From Chitinophaga parva (lineage in GTDB: Bacteria; Bacteroidota; Bacteroidia; Chitinophagales; Chitinophagaceae): a stretch of DNA of 64,000 nt. Position numbers and translations under genes: made by a program. The notes beneath the pieces are model-generated. The model did no database searches. It was not told the origin of the DNA and saw only the letters and a program-made list of their open reading frames with translations. Shown one piece after another: positions 8,370 through 17,245 of this stretch (position 1 is the first letter of the stretch; each line of letters opens with the position of its first letter). Location: contig NZ_QCYK01000002.1 in NCBI RefSeq assembly GCF_003071345.1, positions 248,001-312,000 of the forward strand, written 5' to 3'.

Positions 8370-10799
8370 TTAGAAGGGGTACCCGATGGCCACGTTCCAG
8401 ATCACGTTGTCCCTTCGCCAGCTGGGATCACTGAAGTGTCGCCACTCGGTGGTGTACCAGCCATTGGGATTGCCGGTGTAGTAAGGTACTTTCAGTGGGA
8501 TGCCCCAGTCCAGGCGGATGAGGAAGAAGGAGAAATCCAGGCGCAGGCCCACACCGGTGCCCAGGGCCAGGTCGTGGTACAGCTGGGAGAACTCAAACTC
8601 GGAGCCCGGACGGTCGGGGTCTTTGCGCAGCATCCAGATATTGCCGGCATCCAGGAAGGTGGCGCCTTTCAGGTTTATTGTACCGTTGAACATGCGGATA
8701 AGGTCAAAGCGGAATTCTGCATTGGCCTCCAGCTTCATATCGCCGGTCTGGTCGGGGAATATCTGTGCGGTAGCGGAAGTATCGTGGTAAGAGCCGGGGC
8801 CCAGGGTGCGCAGCCGCCATGCGCGCAGGCTGTTTGGCCCGCCGGCGGTGAACTGGCGGATGTAAGGCAGCACCGTGGAATGGCCGTAAGCCACACCCAC
8901 GCCGGTGTACACGCGGGTGGCAAACATGGAGCGGGGGCGCTTCCAATAATGGCGGTAATCAGCATCCACCTTCACAAAGTTAGAGATGGTAAGGCCGGTA
9001 TAGTCTTCCAGGTCATTGCCCTTGTGATTGATGGAACCTACCAGGCTGTTGACGCCATTGAGCCACAGGCCTGATTCTTCCAGGTTAATGCGGAAGAATG
9101 AGTAATGCTTGCGGTGCAGCGCATCATTGTTGGTATAAATGTAGGAAGCCACTTCCCCGCCAATGAAGGCCGGCTCAAAGCTGCGCTTCAGGTAGGGGTT
9201 CTTGTTCACGATGGTATCGCGGAAATAAGGATCCAGCTTGGTGCCTACGTAGTTCAGGGAGATGGGATTGACGATCCAGCGCTGGTAGCGGGAGGGCGTC
9301 CAATCGTACCCGAAAGAGGCGTTGATATTGGTGATATCAAACTTGGCCACGCGCGAGAGGTAGTTGCCGCCCAGGCTCAGGCGGGTTTTCACGGTGGTAA
9401 GCCTTTCCTGTGAGATGCGGAAAGGCGTAATAAACTTAGGGAAGGTGAAGTTCACATTACCGCCAAATTCCTTGGATTGCAGCACCCACTGGCGCTCCTG
9501 GCGTATCAGTTCTATGCCGGTGCTCAGGTTCACATCCACGGAGGTGGCACTGCGGTGCAGGTTCAGGTGGCGCCAGGTAAGCGTTACGCCGCTGCCCAGC
9601 AGGTAATCGGAGCTGGTGCTCACTTCAAAGCTGGCGCCTATGTTCTGGCGGCGGCGGGGCGTGAGGTAGAGCAAGGCATCCAGCGTGGTATCGTGGTTTT
9701 CCCGGTAGTTGATGGTGATGAACTGCCACACGCCCAGGTCGTAAAGTTTATTGAACGTAGCGTCGTATTTCTGGTTAGAAAAGGTTTCCCCGTGACGCAG
9801 CAGTACGGAGCGGTTCAGTACATCATGGCGGAGAATATCCTGGCGGTAACGGTAGATGGTGTAGGCAGAAATGGAATCATGGAAGGTGGAGCGGCTGGTA
9901 TCCCCGCTCACCGGGTAGTCCGGGTAAATGATGGTGCGGTTGATCGTGTATTTTTTGTGATGCCCGCCCAGGCTGTCTGCCGGGTTGCTGATGATGGTGT
10001 AAATGTTGAGCGTGGGTTTTTCGCGGCCCTTGTTCTCGTTGAACACATTGAGCATGCCTTCAAACGGGTTGAGGGAATTGCGCAGGAAGCTTTTATTGAG
10101 CGTATCCAGTTCAAAGCGGATATAGTTGCGGTCAAATTTAAAATAGCCTGCGTCTTTGATCAGGCGGTAGAGGCGTTCCCGCTCACTGTTCAGGGTTTCC
10201 TGTTTGTAGGGCTTGCCCTTGGCAATAAGGCTGAGGGGCTGGGAGCGCTTTACAATGGCCAGCAGTGCGGTATCCGGCACATCGTAGATCAGGCTGTCTA
10301 TCACAAAATTCTGACCGGTGTTCACCTTGTAATCCACGCTTACCTTGCGGCCTTTCACGGTTTTCACGTAGGTCACCGTGTCGTAGAAATAACCCTGGTT
10401 ATACAGGTAGGCGCTCATGCGCTTGATGGATTCCGCTACTTTGGTAGAGTCGAAAATGGATGGCTCTTCCATGTTCTTGGGAGAGAGCACCAGGTTCCAG
10501 AACAGGTTCTTCTTTTTTTCCTGGTTCTTCTGGTGATACAGCCACACTTTGATGCGGGTTCCCAGGAATTTTTTATTGGCCTGCTGCAGCATCAGTTGCT
10601 TGCTCTGGAGGGAATTGCGCAGGTCCTGCTTGTCGCTCACCGTGATATCGCCCCGCACATCCACGCCGCTGTGCACGTAGAGTTGCTGGTCGTCTTTCAG
10701 GTAGCGGGTATTGGAGCATGCCGCCACGAGCCATAACGCCAACACCAGCACGGACGCTCTGAAAAAGGTGTTGGAGAAACGAATGATCGGCTGCTTCAC
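8370..10799 (-). CDS. tamL: TamL-type BamA/TamA family outer-membrane lipoprotein
   Basis: An 809-residue Omp85-superfamily protein with a lipoprotein signal: the lipobox LVAAC puts the lipidated cysteine at residue 28, followed by SNTRYLKDDQQLY. POTRA-like segments follow, for example SIKRMSAYLYNQGYFYDTVTYV. The C-terminal half is a beta-barrel with the surface-antigen motif FTAGGPNSLRAWRLRTLGPG and the end WNVAIGYPF, which closes in an aromatic residue. The Bacteroidota TamL protein is such a lipidated TamA and is thought to act in outer-membrane protein insertion. It is divergent from the RNA methyltransferase gene. Confidence 0.88.
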   Translation of the reverse strand: MKQPIIRFSNTFFRASVLVLALWLVAACSNTRYLKDDQQLYVHSGVDVRGDITVSDKQDLRNSLQSKQLMLQQANKKFLGTRIKVWLYHQKNQEKKKNLFWNLVLSPKNMEEPSIFDSTKVAESIKRMSAYLYNQGYFYDTVTYVKTVKGRKVSVDYKVNTGQNFVIDSLIYDVPDTALLAIVKRSQPLSLIAKGKPYKQETLNSERERLYRLIKDAGYFKFDRNYIRFELDTLNKSFLRNSLNPFEGMLNVFNENKGREKPTLNIYTIISNPADSLGGHHKKYTINRTIIYPDYPVSGDTSRSTFHDSISAYTIYRYRQDILRHDVLNRSVLLRHGETFSNQKYDATFNKLYDLGVWQFITINYRENHDTTLDALLYLTPRRRQNIGASFEVSTSSDYLLGSGVTLTWRHLNLHRSATSVDVNLSTGIELIRQERQWVLQSKEFGGNVNFTFPKFITPFRISQERLTTVKTRLSLGGNYLSRVAKFDITNINASFGYDWTPSRYQRWIVNPISLNYVGTKLDPYFRDTIVNKNPYLKRSFEPAFIGGEVASYIYTNNDALHRKHYSFFRINLEESGLWLNGVNSLVGSINHKGNDLEDYTGLTISNFVKVDADYRHYWKRPRSMFATRVYTGVGVAYGHSTVLPYIRQFTAGGPNSLRAWRLRTLGPGSYHDTSATAQIFPDQTGDMKLEANAEFRFDLIRMFNGTINLKGATFLDAGNIWMLRKDPDRPGSEFEFSQLYHDLALGTGVGLRLDFSFFLIRLDWGIPLKVPYYTGNPNGWYTTEWRHFSDPSWRRDNVIWNVAIGYPF

Positions 10800-10890
10800 A
10801 ATTAAAAAAAGAATGAGTTAAAAAAAAGGCCACGCTGGAAACTGTGGCATTGGCTTGGCGCATTTATAGAATCCCTGTAGTTTTGGACCT

Positions 10891-11634
10891 ATGTTATCAA
10901 AAGCGCAAATTAAGTATATTCAATCATTACAGCAGAAAAAATACCGTCAAAAGTCGGGTCATTTCATTGCTGAGGGTGACAAGATCGTACAGGAAATGCT
11001 GCAGGCCGGTCAGGCCATGGAGTCCCTGTACGCACTGGAACCCTGGTTGCTGAAGCACCGCGACCTGCTGGAACGGGCCAGGGGCGTGGATGTGCAGCAG
11101 GTATCGGAAGAAGAACTGTCGCGCATTTCCACCCTTACCACGCCTAACCAGGCATTGGCGGTGCTACCCATTCCCGGCCATGCGCAGCCGGCCGCCTTTA
11201 AAGGCCATGTGGCCCTGGCGCTGGAAGACATCCAGGACCCCGGCAACATGGGCACCATCATCCGCATAGCCGACTGGTTTGGCATTGCCCAGATCATTTG
11301 CTCTCCCGGTTGTGTGGACGCCTACAATCCAAAAACCGTGCAAGCTACCATGGGCAGCATAGCCCGGGTAAAAATTGTGGAAGCCGCGCTGGCGGAAGTG
11401 CTGGAAACCGCTGGTGTAGCCTCTTACGCAGCCACCCTGCACGGGCGCAACATCGGCGATTTTGCGCCCATTACGGAAGGCATCATCGTGATCGGGAATG
11501 AATCGAAAGGTCTGCAACCGGCCACCATGGAGCGCTGTACAGAGAAGGTGACCATCCCGCGCCTGGGGTTTGCAGAATCATTGAACGCGGCAGTGGCTAC
11601 CGGCATTATTTGCGGAAGGCTGCTGATCCGGTAG
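10891..11634 (+). CDS. TrmH/SpoU family RNA 2'-O-methyltransferase
   Basis: A 247-residue SPOUT methyltransferase. The N-terminal part (SKAQIKYIQSLQQKKYRQKSGHFIAEG) is the substrate-binding domain typical of this subfamily. The three SpoU motifs are DPGNMGTIIRIADWFG (motif 1), IIVIGNESKGL (motif 2) and PRLGFAESLNAAVATGI (motif 3), which build the trefoil knot that binds S-adenosylmethionine. It methylates a ribose in rRNA or tRNA; which one cannot be told. The gene is divergently placed against tamL with an intergenic region of about 90 bases. Confidence 0.9.
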   Translation: MLSKAQIKYIQSLQQKKYRQKSGHFIAEGDKIVQEMLQAGQAMESLYALEPWLLKHRDLLERARGVDVQQVSEEELSRISTLTTPNQALAVLPIPGHAQPAAFKGHVALALEDIQDPGNMGTIIRIADWFGIAQIICSPGCVDAYNPKTVQATMGSIARVKIVEAALAEVLETAGVASYAATLHGRNIGDFAPITEGIIVIGNESKGLQPATMERCTEKVTIPRLGFAESLNAAVATGIICGRLLIR

Positions 11635-11662
11635 GGATAAGGCCTGCGGCCAATGTCCGTCT

Positions 11663-12895
11663 TTATTTAAAGCGGATGGCCTTCAGCGGTGTAATGCGGC
11701 TTACGATCACGGAAGGTAGCACCAGCGTGAGGGTGTACACGGCAAAAGTGCCCACATTGATCCCGATTATCTTCCACCACTCAATATAAATAGCTGCAGC
11801 CGGCATGTAGTAAGCGTCTTCCGGCAGTTTGAAGAACCCCGTTTGTTGCTGGATGAAAGCCAGGCCCAGCCCCAACACGTTTCCTAGGAAAATACCCACC
11901 AGCAGAATGTACGCGCATTGGTACACGAAAATGGCGCGCAGGCTTTTATTGGGCATGCCCAGTGCCTTGAGGATGCCTACCATGTTGGTTCTTTCCAGGA
12001 TGAGAATAAGGATGGTGGTGATCATGTTGATGAGGGCCACGATGGTCATGATCACCAGCACCAGCCATTCTGTTTTATCCTGCAGGGCCAGCCAGTCAAA
12101 GATGTTCGGGTAGATCTCTTTGATGGAGCGGGCGTCCAGCTCCTGTGGCACCATCTGGTACACCTGTTTGTAAAGGGTATCCAGTTTTTTTACATCCTTC
12201 ACAAACACTTCGTACCCGCCAATATCTGCAGGCCCCCAGTCATTGAGGCGGCGTATCAGCCCAATATCGCCAATGATGAAGGTCTTATCGTAATCCTCGA
12301 TGCTGGTTTTGTAAATGCCGGTGATCTTCAGTTTGCGGGCGCGGGGGGGCTGGCCTTGTCCCTGGATGAAGTACACGATCAGTGGGTCGCCCAGCTTTAC
12401 CTGGAGGGCTTTGGCGGTGTGCTCGGAAATGATGATATCGAGGGAGTAGGTGCTGTCGTTGAAATGCAGGGGGCCGCCCTGGCGCAGGAAACGCCGGAGC
12501 TGGTTCCAGTTGTAATGCCGGTCCACACCTTTGAAGATCACGCCTTCAATGCCATTGTTAGCCTTGATCATGGCCGATTTGGTGGCATAGGGCTGCAGGT
12601 AGGAAATGCCGGGGAGGTGGCGCACGGAATCTGCCAGGCCGGGCCTGTCGGGGAAGGGCAGTTCATCAGTGAGGGGGCCGGCGTTGGGCTGGAACTGGGT
12701 GATGTGGATATGCCCCCAGAAGCTGAAGATCTTGCCCTGCACCGTTTTCTGGAAACCTGCTACCAGCGCCGTGGCCAGTATCATGATGGCCACGCTCACC
12801 GCGGTAGCGGCAATGGCTATACGAATAATGGACCGCGAAAAGGAGGACGTACGGTTAAAGGCAATGCGCCCCGCGATGAAACTTGAGACTCCCAT
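11663..12895 (-). CDS. FtsX-like ABC transporter permease (LolC/LolE type)
   Basis: A 410-residue inner-membrane protein. It has an N-terminal transmembrane helix (residues about 22-48, IIRIAIAATAVSVAIMILAT), a large periplasmic MacB-like domain (about 50-270), and three C-terminal helices with the FtsX core VLVIMTIVALINMITTILILI. It resembles LolC/LolE, the permeases that extract lipoproteins from the inner membrane. No ATPase gene is adjacent, which is common in this phylum. The 5' side faces the heptamer array at 12928, only about 30 bases upstream of its start. Confidence 0.85.
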   Translation of the reverse strand: MGVSSFIAGRIAFNRTSSFSRSIIRIAIAATAVSVAIMILATALVAGFQKTVQGKIFSFWGHIHITQFQPNAGPLTDELPFPDRPGLADSVRHLPGISYLQPYATKSAMIKANNGIEGVIFKGVDRHYNWNQLRRFLRQGGPLHFNDSTYSLDIIISEHTAKALQVKLGDPLIVYFIQGQGQPPRARKLKITGIYKTSIEDYDKTFIIGDIGLIRRLNDWGPADIGGYEVFVKDVKKLDTLYKQVYQMVPQELDARSIKEIYPNIFDWLALQDKTEWLVLVIMTIVALINMITTILILILERTNMVGILKALGMPNKSLRAIFVYQCAYILLVGIFLGNVLGLGLAFIQQQTGFFKLPEDAYYMPAAAIYIEWWKIIGINVGTFAVYTLTLVLPSVIVSRITPLKAIRFK

Positions 12896-12927
12896 GATAA
12901 ATTTGTGCTGGTTTCAGCGTCAAAACT

Positions 12928-13064
12928 GTACAGCGTACAGCGTACAGCGTACAGCGTACAGCGTACAACGTACAACGTACAATGTACAACGTACAACGTA
13001 CAACGTACAACGTACAACGTACAACGTACAACGTACAACGTACAACGTACAACGTACAACGTAC
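12928..13064 (+). repeat. tandem heptamer array, 19 units of GTACARY
   Basis: Nineteen exact 7-bp units run without interruption from 12928 to 13060, followed by a partial GTAC. The order is five GTACAGC, two GTACAAC, one GTACAAT and eleven GTACAAC. Because 7 is not a multiple of 3 and no unit junction makes a stop in several frames, long spurious reading frames cross the array on both strands. It lies in the divergent intergenic region between the FtsX-like permease and the DUF5103 gene. Confidence 0.97.
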
Positions 13065-13182
13065 GCAGCTACTGGTACGGCTCCTAAGGTACGAGGTAAC
13101 CAGCTGTTTACAAAAGCAATACTTGCAATAAATTACTTATTTTTAAAATAAACACGTCCTTCGCAGCGTTCATCCGCGATAC

Positions 13183-13210
13183 GTTGTACATTGTACGTTG
13201 TACGCTGTAC
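13183..13210 (-). repeat. inverted heptamer array, 4 units
   Basis: GTTGTAC, ATTGTAC, GTTGTAC and GCTGTAC follow without gaps. Read on the minus strand they are GTACAGC, GTACAAC, GTACAAT, GTACAAC. This nearly repeats the unit order found in the forward array around 12963-12990, with one base different. The two arrays are convergent and about 118 bp apart, and could form a stem of about 28 bp. The array ends 21 bases before the ATG at 13232. Confidence 0.95.
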
Positions 13211-13231
13211 CTGAAACAAATACCTTTTCCA

Positions 13232-14512
13232 ATGCGCTTTCACCTGCTTTTCCTGCTTGGCCTCCTGGGTGCTGTTGCCACCTATGCACAGGCTCCCTCG
13301 CTGGACCACGTATACATGAAGAACATCCGCACTGTGAAGTTCAACCAGTCTGGCAACTACCTGTCTTATCCCATCATCACCCTTAATAGTGGTGACCGGG
13401 TAGACCTGCAGTTTGACGACCTGGATGCTGATACCAAAGATTATTATTACGACCTGCAGCTCTGCAATGCAGACTGGACGCCGGCAGACATTAACCGCTT
13501 TGATTACCTGCGCGGTTTTTCAGAATCCCGCATCACGGACTACCAGTTTTCCAGCATGGCGCTGCAGAAGTATACGCACTACAAGCTTTCCCTGCCCAAC
13601 CAGGACTGCAACCCGCTGCGCTCCGGCAACTACCTGCTCAAAGTGTTTCTCAACAGCGATACTTCGCAGCTGGTGCTCACCCGCCGCCTCCTCATCCAGG
13701 AGCCGCTGGTGAGCGTGGAAGGCAATATCCGCCAGCCTATTAACCCCAAGCTTTTCTATACTTCCCAGAAAGTGAATTTTTCCCTGAACACAAAAGGGCT
13801 GAACATCAACAATCCTTACGACCAGCTGAAAGTGTATGTGTTGCAGAATTTCCGGTGGGATAACTGCATCAGCGGCCTGCAACCCATGTTCCTGAAGGGT
13901 GATATCATTGAATACAATACGGAGAATGACTGCATTTTTCCCGGTGGCAAGGAATGGCGCTGGCAGGACCTGCGCAACTTTCACCTGCGCACCGCCCCGG
14001 GTAAGAACCAGCCGGATACTTCCAGCTTCACCACTGGCAATAATATCCGCATTACGCCGGAGTACAACCGGGCCGGCCAGCAGTATGAATATTACAAAGA
14101 TGTTAACGGCATGTACCTGCCGGCCATGCTGGATAATTACGACGTTTCGGTGGAAGGGGATTATGCCCGTGTAACCTTTACTTTCCCTACCCAGCAGCCT
14201 TTTGCGGGCTATAACCTGTACCTCTTTGGAGAGATGACCGGGTATGAACTGAATAACGACAACCGCCTTGTCTACAATGGCCAGAAAGGTGCTTATGAAT
14301 GTACGCTCTACCTGAAACAAGGGGTGTACAGCTACCTGTATGGCGTAGTGGATATGCAGGACCCGCAGCACAAATTCAATACAGAACTGACAGAAGGGAA
14401 TTCCTGGGAAGCAGAAAATGATTATACCATCCTCGTTTATTACCGCGCCCTGGGCGCCCGCAACGACCAGTTGGTAAATGCCACGACCTGGAATTCCCTG
14501 AAGAACAGGTAG
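13232..14512 (+). CDS. type IX secretion system plug-type protein (DUF5103)
   Basis: A 426-residue secreted protein. The ATG at 13232 (MRFHLLFLLGLLGAVATYAQ) gives a clean signal peptide; the frame is open further upstream only because it runs through the heptamer array. Family features of DUF5103 are HVYMKNIRTVKF near the N-terminus, YYYDLQLCNADWTPADIN, FLRGF-like FDYLRGFSESRITDYQFS, and the C-terminal half with YNLYLFGEMTGYELN. In Flavobacterium a DUF5103 protein plugs the SprA translocon of the type IX secretion system on the periplasmic side. No other T9SS gene is nearby. Its stop is three bases from the convergent ndh stop. Confidence 0.82.
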   Translation: MRFHLLFLLGLLGAVATYAQAPSLDHVYMKNIRTVKFNQSGNYLSYPIITLNSGDRVDLQFDDLDADTKDYYYDLQLCNADWTPADINRFDYLRGFSESRITDYQFSSMALQKYTHYKLSLPNQDCNPLRSGNYLLKVFLNSDTSQLVLTRRLLIQEPLVSVEGNIRQPINPKLFYTSQKVNFSLNTKGLNINNPYDQLKVYVLQNFRWDNCISGLQPMFLKGDIIEYNTENDCIFPGGKEWRWQDLRNFHLRTAPGKNQPDTSSFTTGNNIRITPEYNRAGQQYEYYKDVNGMYLPAMLDNYDVSVEGDYARVTFTFPTQQPFAGYNLYLFGEMTGYELNNDNRLVYNGQKGAYECTLYLKQGVYSYLYGVVDMQDPQHKFNTELTEGNSWEAENDYTILVYYRALGARNDQLVNATTWNSLKNR

Positions 14513-14515
14513 GAA

Positions 14516-15850
14516 TTAATCATCCAGCCTGGTATCCTGCACGATCTGGCGCAGCTTCGTAATATTGGCGGCGCCACGTTTGATGATGATGCGGGTACCG
14601 CGGTCAAAGGTGAAGTAGCGGTAGAACCAGTTCGTGAATACCACGAGTTTATTGCGGAAGCCCATGAGGGTCATGAGGTGCACCACCATCCAGGTCATCC
14701 AGGCAAAGAAGCCGGAAAGCTTCATACCGCCTACCTCTGCCACGGCACGGTTGCGGCCAATGGTGGCCATACTGCCGAGGTCCTTGTATTTAAAGGGTTT
14801 CCAGGCATGGCCGGGATGTTTGCTGGCGGCTTCGAGGTTGATGGCGAGGTTCTTACCCTGTTGAATAGCCACCTGTGCCACCATGGGATAGCCCTTTGAA
14901 AACGCCGGATCATTGGTCATCTGCGCGGCATCGCCTATGGTGTAGATGTTCTTACTGCCTTTAACGAGGTTGTATTCATCCACCACGATGCGGCCGTTGG
15001 GAATGAGGGCATCTGCCGGCAGGCCGGCTATGGGCACGCCTTTCACGCCGGCGCTCCAGAGCAGTGACTGGGAATGGATGGTATTGCCATCACTGAGTTG
15101 CAGCACCTCGCCATCGTATTCTTTTACCGCCACATTGCACCGTACGTGCACGCCTATTTTGCCCAGGCCTTCTTCCGTTTTGCGGGAAGAAGCCTCGCTC
15201 ATGGCGGGCAGCAGGCGGGGGCCTGCCTCAATTAAATAAATGTTCATGAGGTGCAGGGGCAGTTCCGGGTAATCCTTGGGCAGGATATGCTGCTTCAGTT
15301 CCGCGAAAGCGCCCGCCAGCTCCACGCCGGTGGGACCCCCACCCACCATCACAAAATTCAGCTTAGGTTTAATGGCTTCTTCCGTTGGCATGAGCAGGGC
15401 TTCTTCAAACTGCTTTACCACGTAGTTGCGGATCTGCACTGCTTCAATGAGTGACTTCATACCCACTGCGTGGGCTTCAATGTTCTTGTTGCCAAAGAAG
15501 TTGGTATTGCTACCGGTGGCCAGCACCAGGTAATCGTACCGCACCTCGCCAATGCTGGTTTCCAGCACATTGTCCTCCGGCCTTACCAGCTTTACTTCCG
15601 CCATACGGAAATGAAGGTTTTTCTGCTTGTTGAAAATACCGCGCAGCGGAAAGGCAATGCTCTCCGGCTCCAGCCCTGCGGTGGCCACCTGGTACAGGAG
15701 GGGTTGGAAAAGATGGTAATTATTACGATCCAGCAGTACTACCTGGAAGGGTGAATTTTTTAATTGTTTGGCCAGGCTGATGCCGCCAAAGCCGCCGCCC
15801 ACAATCACGATCCGCGCTTGTCCGGTGTCCGGAATATTGGGTTGTATCAT
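14516..15850 (-). CDS. ndh: type II NADH dehydrogenase
   Basis: A 444-residue flavoprotein. The FAD-binding loop is IVIVGGGFGGISLAKQL near residue 14, and the NADH-binding loop is FVMVGGGPTGVELAGAFAEL near residue 168. The segments LLYQVATAGLEPESIAFPLR and YTIGDAAQM are family-typical, the latter contacting FAD. A hydrophobic stretch near the C-terminus (WMTWMVVHLMTLMGF) should anchor it to the inner membrane. It transfers electrons from NADH to menaquinone without pumping protons. A TAACTTTG box on its strand (15873-15880) lies 23 bases upstream. Confidence 0.9.
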   Translation of the reverse strand: MIQPNIPDTGQARIVIVGGGFGGISLAKQLKNSPFQVVLLDRNNYHLFQPLLYQVATAGLEPESIAFPLRGIFNKQKNLHFRMAEVKLVRPEDNVLETSIGEVRYDYLVLATGSNTNFFGNKNIEAHAVGMKSLIEAVQIRNYVVKQFEEALLMPTEEAIKPKLNFVMVGGGPTGVELAGAFAELKQHILPKDYPELPLHLMNIYLIEAGPRLLPAMSEASSRKTEEGLGKIGVHVRCNVAVKEYDGEVLQLSDGNTIHSQSLLWSAGVKGVPIAGLPADALIPNGRIVVDEYNLVKGSKNIYTIGDAAQMTNDPAFSKGYPMVAQVAIQQGKNLAINLEAASKHPGHAWKPFKYKDLGSMATIGRNRAVAEVGGMKLSGFFAWMTWMVVHLMTLMGFRNKLVVFTNWFYRYFTFDRGTRIIIKRGAANITKLRQIVQDTRLDD

Positions 15851-15872
15851 AGCAAAAGAATTAAATACTTGT

Positions 15873-15880
15873 CAAAGTTA
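15873..15880 (-). promoter_or_regulatory. Bacteroidota -7 box for ndh
   Basis: TAACTTTG on the minus strand matches TAnnTTTG, with the start codon 23 bases downstream. No TTG at 19-base spacing was found. The rest of the interval 15881-16061 shows no gene. Confidence 0.4.
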
Positions 15881-16061
15881 CTGAACTTTCAATAAAAAAT
15901 GAAAGTTTGTTTTAGTTTTAAGAATTAGCGGTGTGGGGTAAAAATGAATGAGAAGAGGTATGGATATGGCTACAGGGCAGATCAATACCGGTCTCCGGTA
16001 AAAACCGGTTCCAGTTAAAAATATAAGACTACAAAGACAGTGTACGGGACTGCAAAAAAGT

Positions 16062-16102
16062 AAAAAGACCTGAAGCCTGCTACTACAGCAGGTTCCAGGC
16101 CT
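16062..16102 (-). terminator. intrinsic terminator downstream of the transaldolase gene
   Basis: On the minus strand a long stem with one mismatch and wobble pairs (GGCCTGGAACCTGCT with AGCAGGCTTCAGGTC, loop GTAGT) is followed by five T. It lies about 150 bases after the stop of the aldolase gene; nothing else coding is visible in between. Confidence 0.7.
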
Positions 16103-16255
16103 TTGATATCATCAGGGAAACAGCACTTTTTGTATGCTATCCTGTTTGGGTTCTCAAGGAATCGGGCATAGTGAGGATGCATGAATGCAGCATTTTTATA
16201 CCCTATTTTGCTTTTAGCGCCAGCAGGAGCCTGGCCAGGCCAGCAATCACACTGC

Positions 16256-16909
16256 TTACTCCGCCTTGGCATCCGCCAGGAACTTGGCCAGGCCAATGTC
16301 CGTGAGCGGGTGTTTCAGCAGGCCCAGTATGGGCTCCAGCGGGGCGGTAACCACGTGGGCTCCCAGTTCTGCGCATTTGGTGATATGCAGGGCGCTGCGG
16401 ATGCTGGCTGCCAGGATTTGTGTCTGGTAGCCCTGTATATTGAAGATATGTGCGATCTGGCCTATCAGTTCGGAACCATCCCAGCCGGAATCGTCAATGC
16501 GGCCAATGAAAGGCGAAACATAGGCAGCGCCTGCCTTTGCGGCCAGTATGGCCTGCCCGGCAGAGAATACCAATGTACAGTTAGTGCGGATCTGGTGGTC
16601 TGTAAACCACTTGATGGCCTTTACCCCATCCTTGATCATGGGCACTTTTACCACGATGTTGGGATGGATGGCGGCCAGTTCCTGTCCTTCCTTGATGATG
16701 GCGTCAAACTCGGTAGCCACTACCTCCGCGCTGATGTCGCCTTGCGGTACCATTTCGCAAATGGTCTTGTAATGTTTAATGATGTTCTCGTGGCCTTTGA
16801 TGCCTTCCTTGTGCATCAGCGAGGGGTTGGTGGTTACGCCGTCCAATACGCCAAGGTCATGTGCTTCTTTGATCTGGGCAAGATTTGCCGTGTCGATAAA
16901 AAATTTCAT
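16256..16909 (-). CDS. transaldolase / fructose-6-phosphate aldolase family protein
   Basis: A 217-residue protein of the small transaldolase class (TalC/FSA), about the usual length. It begins [20 protein letters not shown] and carries GVTTNPSLM near residue 24, the Schiff-base lysine K88 in NIVVKVPM, and the ring [14 protein letters not shown]. It either transfers a dihydroxyacetone unit between sugar phosphates in the pentose phosphate pathway or cleaves fructose 6-phosphate; sequence alone does not separate these. Short family members in Bacteroidota are usually annotated as transaldolase. Confidence 0.88.
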   Translation of the reverse strand: MKFFIDTANLAQIKEAHDLGVLDGVTTNPSLMHKEGIKGHENIIKHYKTICEMVPQGDISAEVVATEFDAIIKEGQELAAIHPNIVVKVPMIKDGVKAIKWFTDHQIRTNCTLVFSAGQAILAAKAGAAYVSPFIGRIDDSGWDGSELIGQIAHIFNIQGYQTQILAASIRSALHITKCAELGAHVVTAPLEPILGLLKHPLTDIGLAKFLADAKAE

Positions 16910-17027
16910 GATGAAGATATTTTAGGATGAGGAGGTACCGGAATTGCAGCAAGTAAGGGGCCATTTTTGCTGGAGGAGCGTGGAGGAAGGGGCCTGGATA
17001 GTGAGGGGGCTGTTTAAAATAAAAAAA

Positions 17028-17122
17028 GGCAAGTTACTTATATCGCACCGCTACAACCACCTACCCTTGCTGCATTCCTGCCCTGGGGGAGTTCAGTAGG
17101 AGCTGGTCGTATAAGACTTGCC
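17028..17122 (-). ncRNA. ffs: signal recognition particle RNA (small bacterial type)
   Basis: On the minus strand the segment GGGCAGGAATGCAGCAAGGG is the conserved apical domain that binds Ffh, with the asymmetric and symmetric loops flanking a GGAA-type tetraloop. The ends pair: GGCAAGT with ACTTGCC, and CTTATA with TATAAG, giving a single elongated hairpin of about 95 nt with no Alu domain. A run of seven T follows the last stem base and acts as terminator. The RNA scaffolds the signal recognition particle for co-translational membrane targeting. A perfect promoter lies just upstream. Confidence 0.88.
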
Positions 17123-17127
17123 GGTTG

Positions 17128-17157
17128 CAAAGGTAACTGAATTTATCATTTCACCAA
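17128..17157 (-). promoter_or_regulatory. consensus promoter of the SRP RNA gene
   Basis: On the minus strand: TTG, exactly 19 bases, then TACCTTTG, a full match to the Bacteroidota housekeeping sigma consensus TTG-N19-TAnnTTTG. The box ends five bases before the predicted RNA 5' end at 17122. Confidence 0.88.
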
Positions 17158-17245
17158 ATCATTTCATCGGGCGTAGCATGTTCCTCCGTTGAAACCGCAG
17201 CCTGTGGCTGGTTTGGGAGGATCATGTTTTTTGAACGGGGGGTGT

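Noticed and set aside
9477..10736. Long plus-strand frame (419 codons) inside tamL
   Set aside because: Antisense shadow; the minus-strand lipoprotein barrel is clearly the real gene.
12928..13064. CRISPR array
   Set aside because: Units are 7 bp and directly adjacent, with no spacers and no cas genes nearby.
12606..13151. Long open frames on both strands across the heptamer array, with repeated Thr-Tyr-Asn-Val-Gln-Arg-like peptides
   Set aside because: They exist only because the 7-bp repeat lacks stops in several frames; they overlap the permease gene and have no start context or domain.
16015..16296. Minus-strand frame of 93 codons after the transaldolase gene
   Set aside because: It covers the terminator and has no recognisable features.
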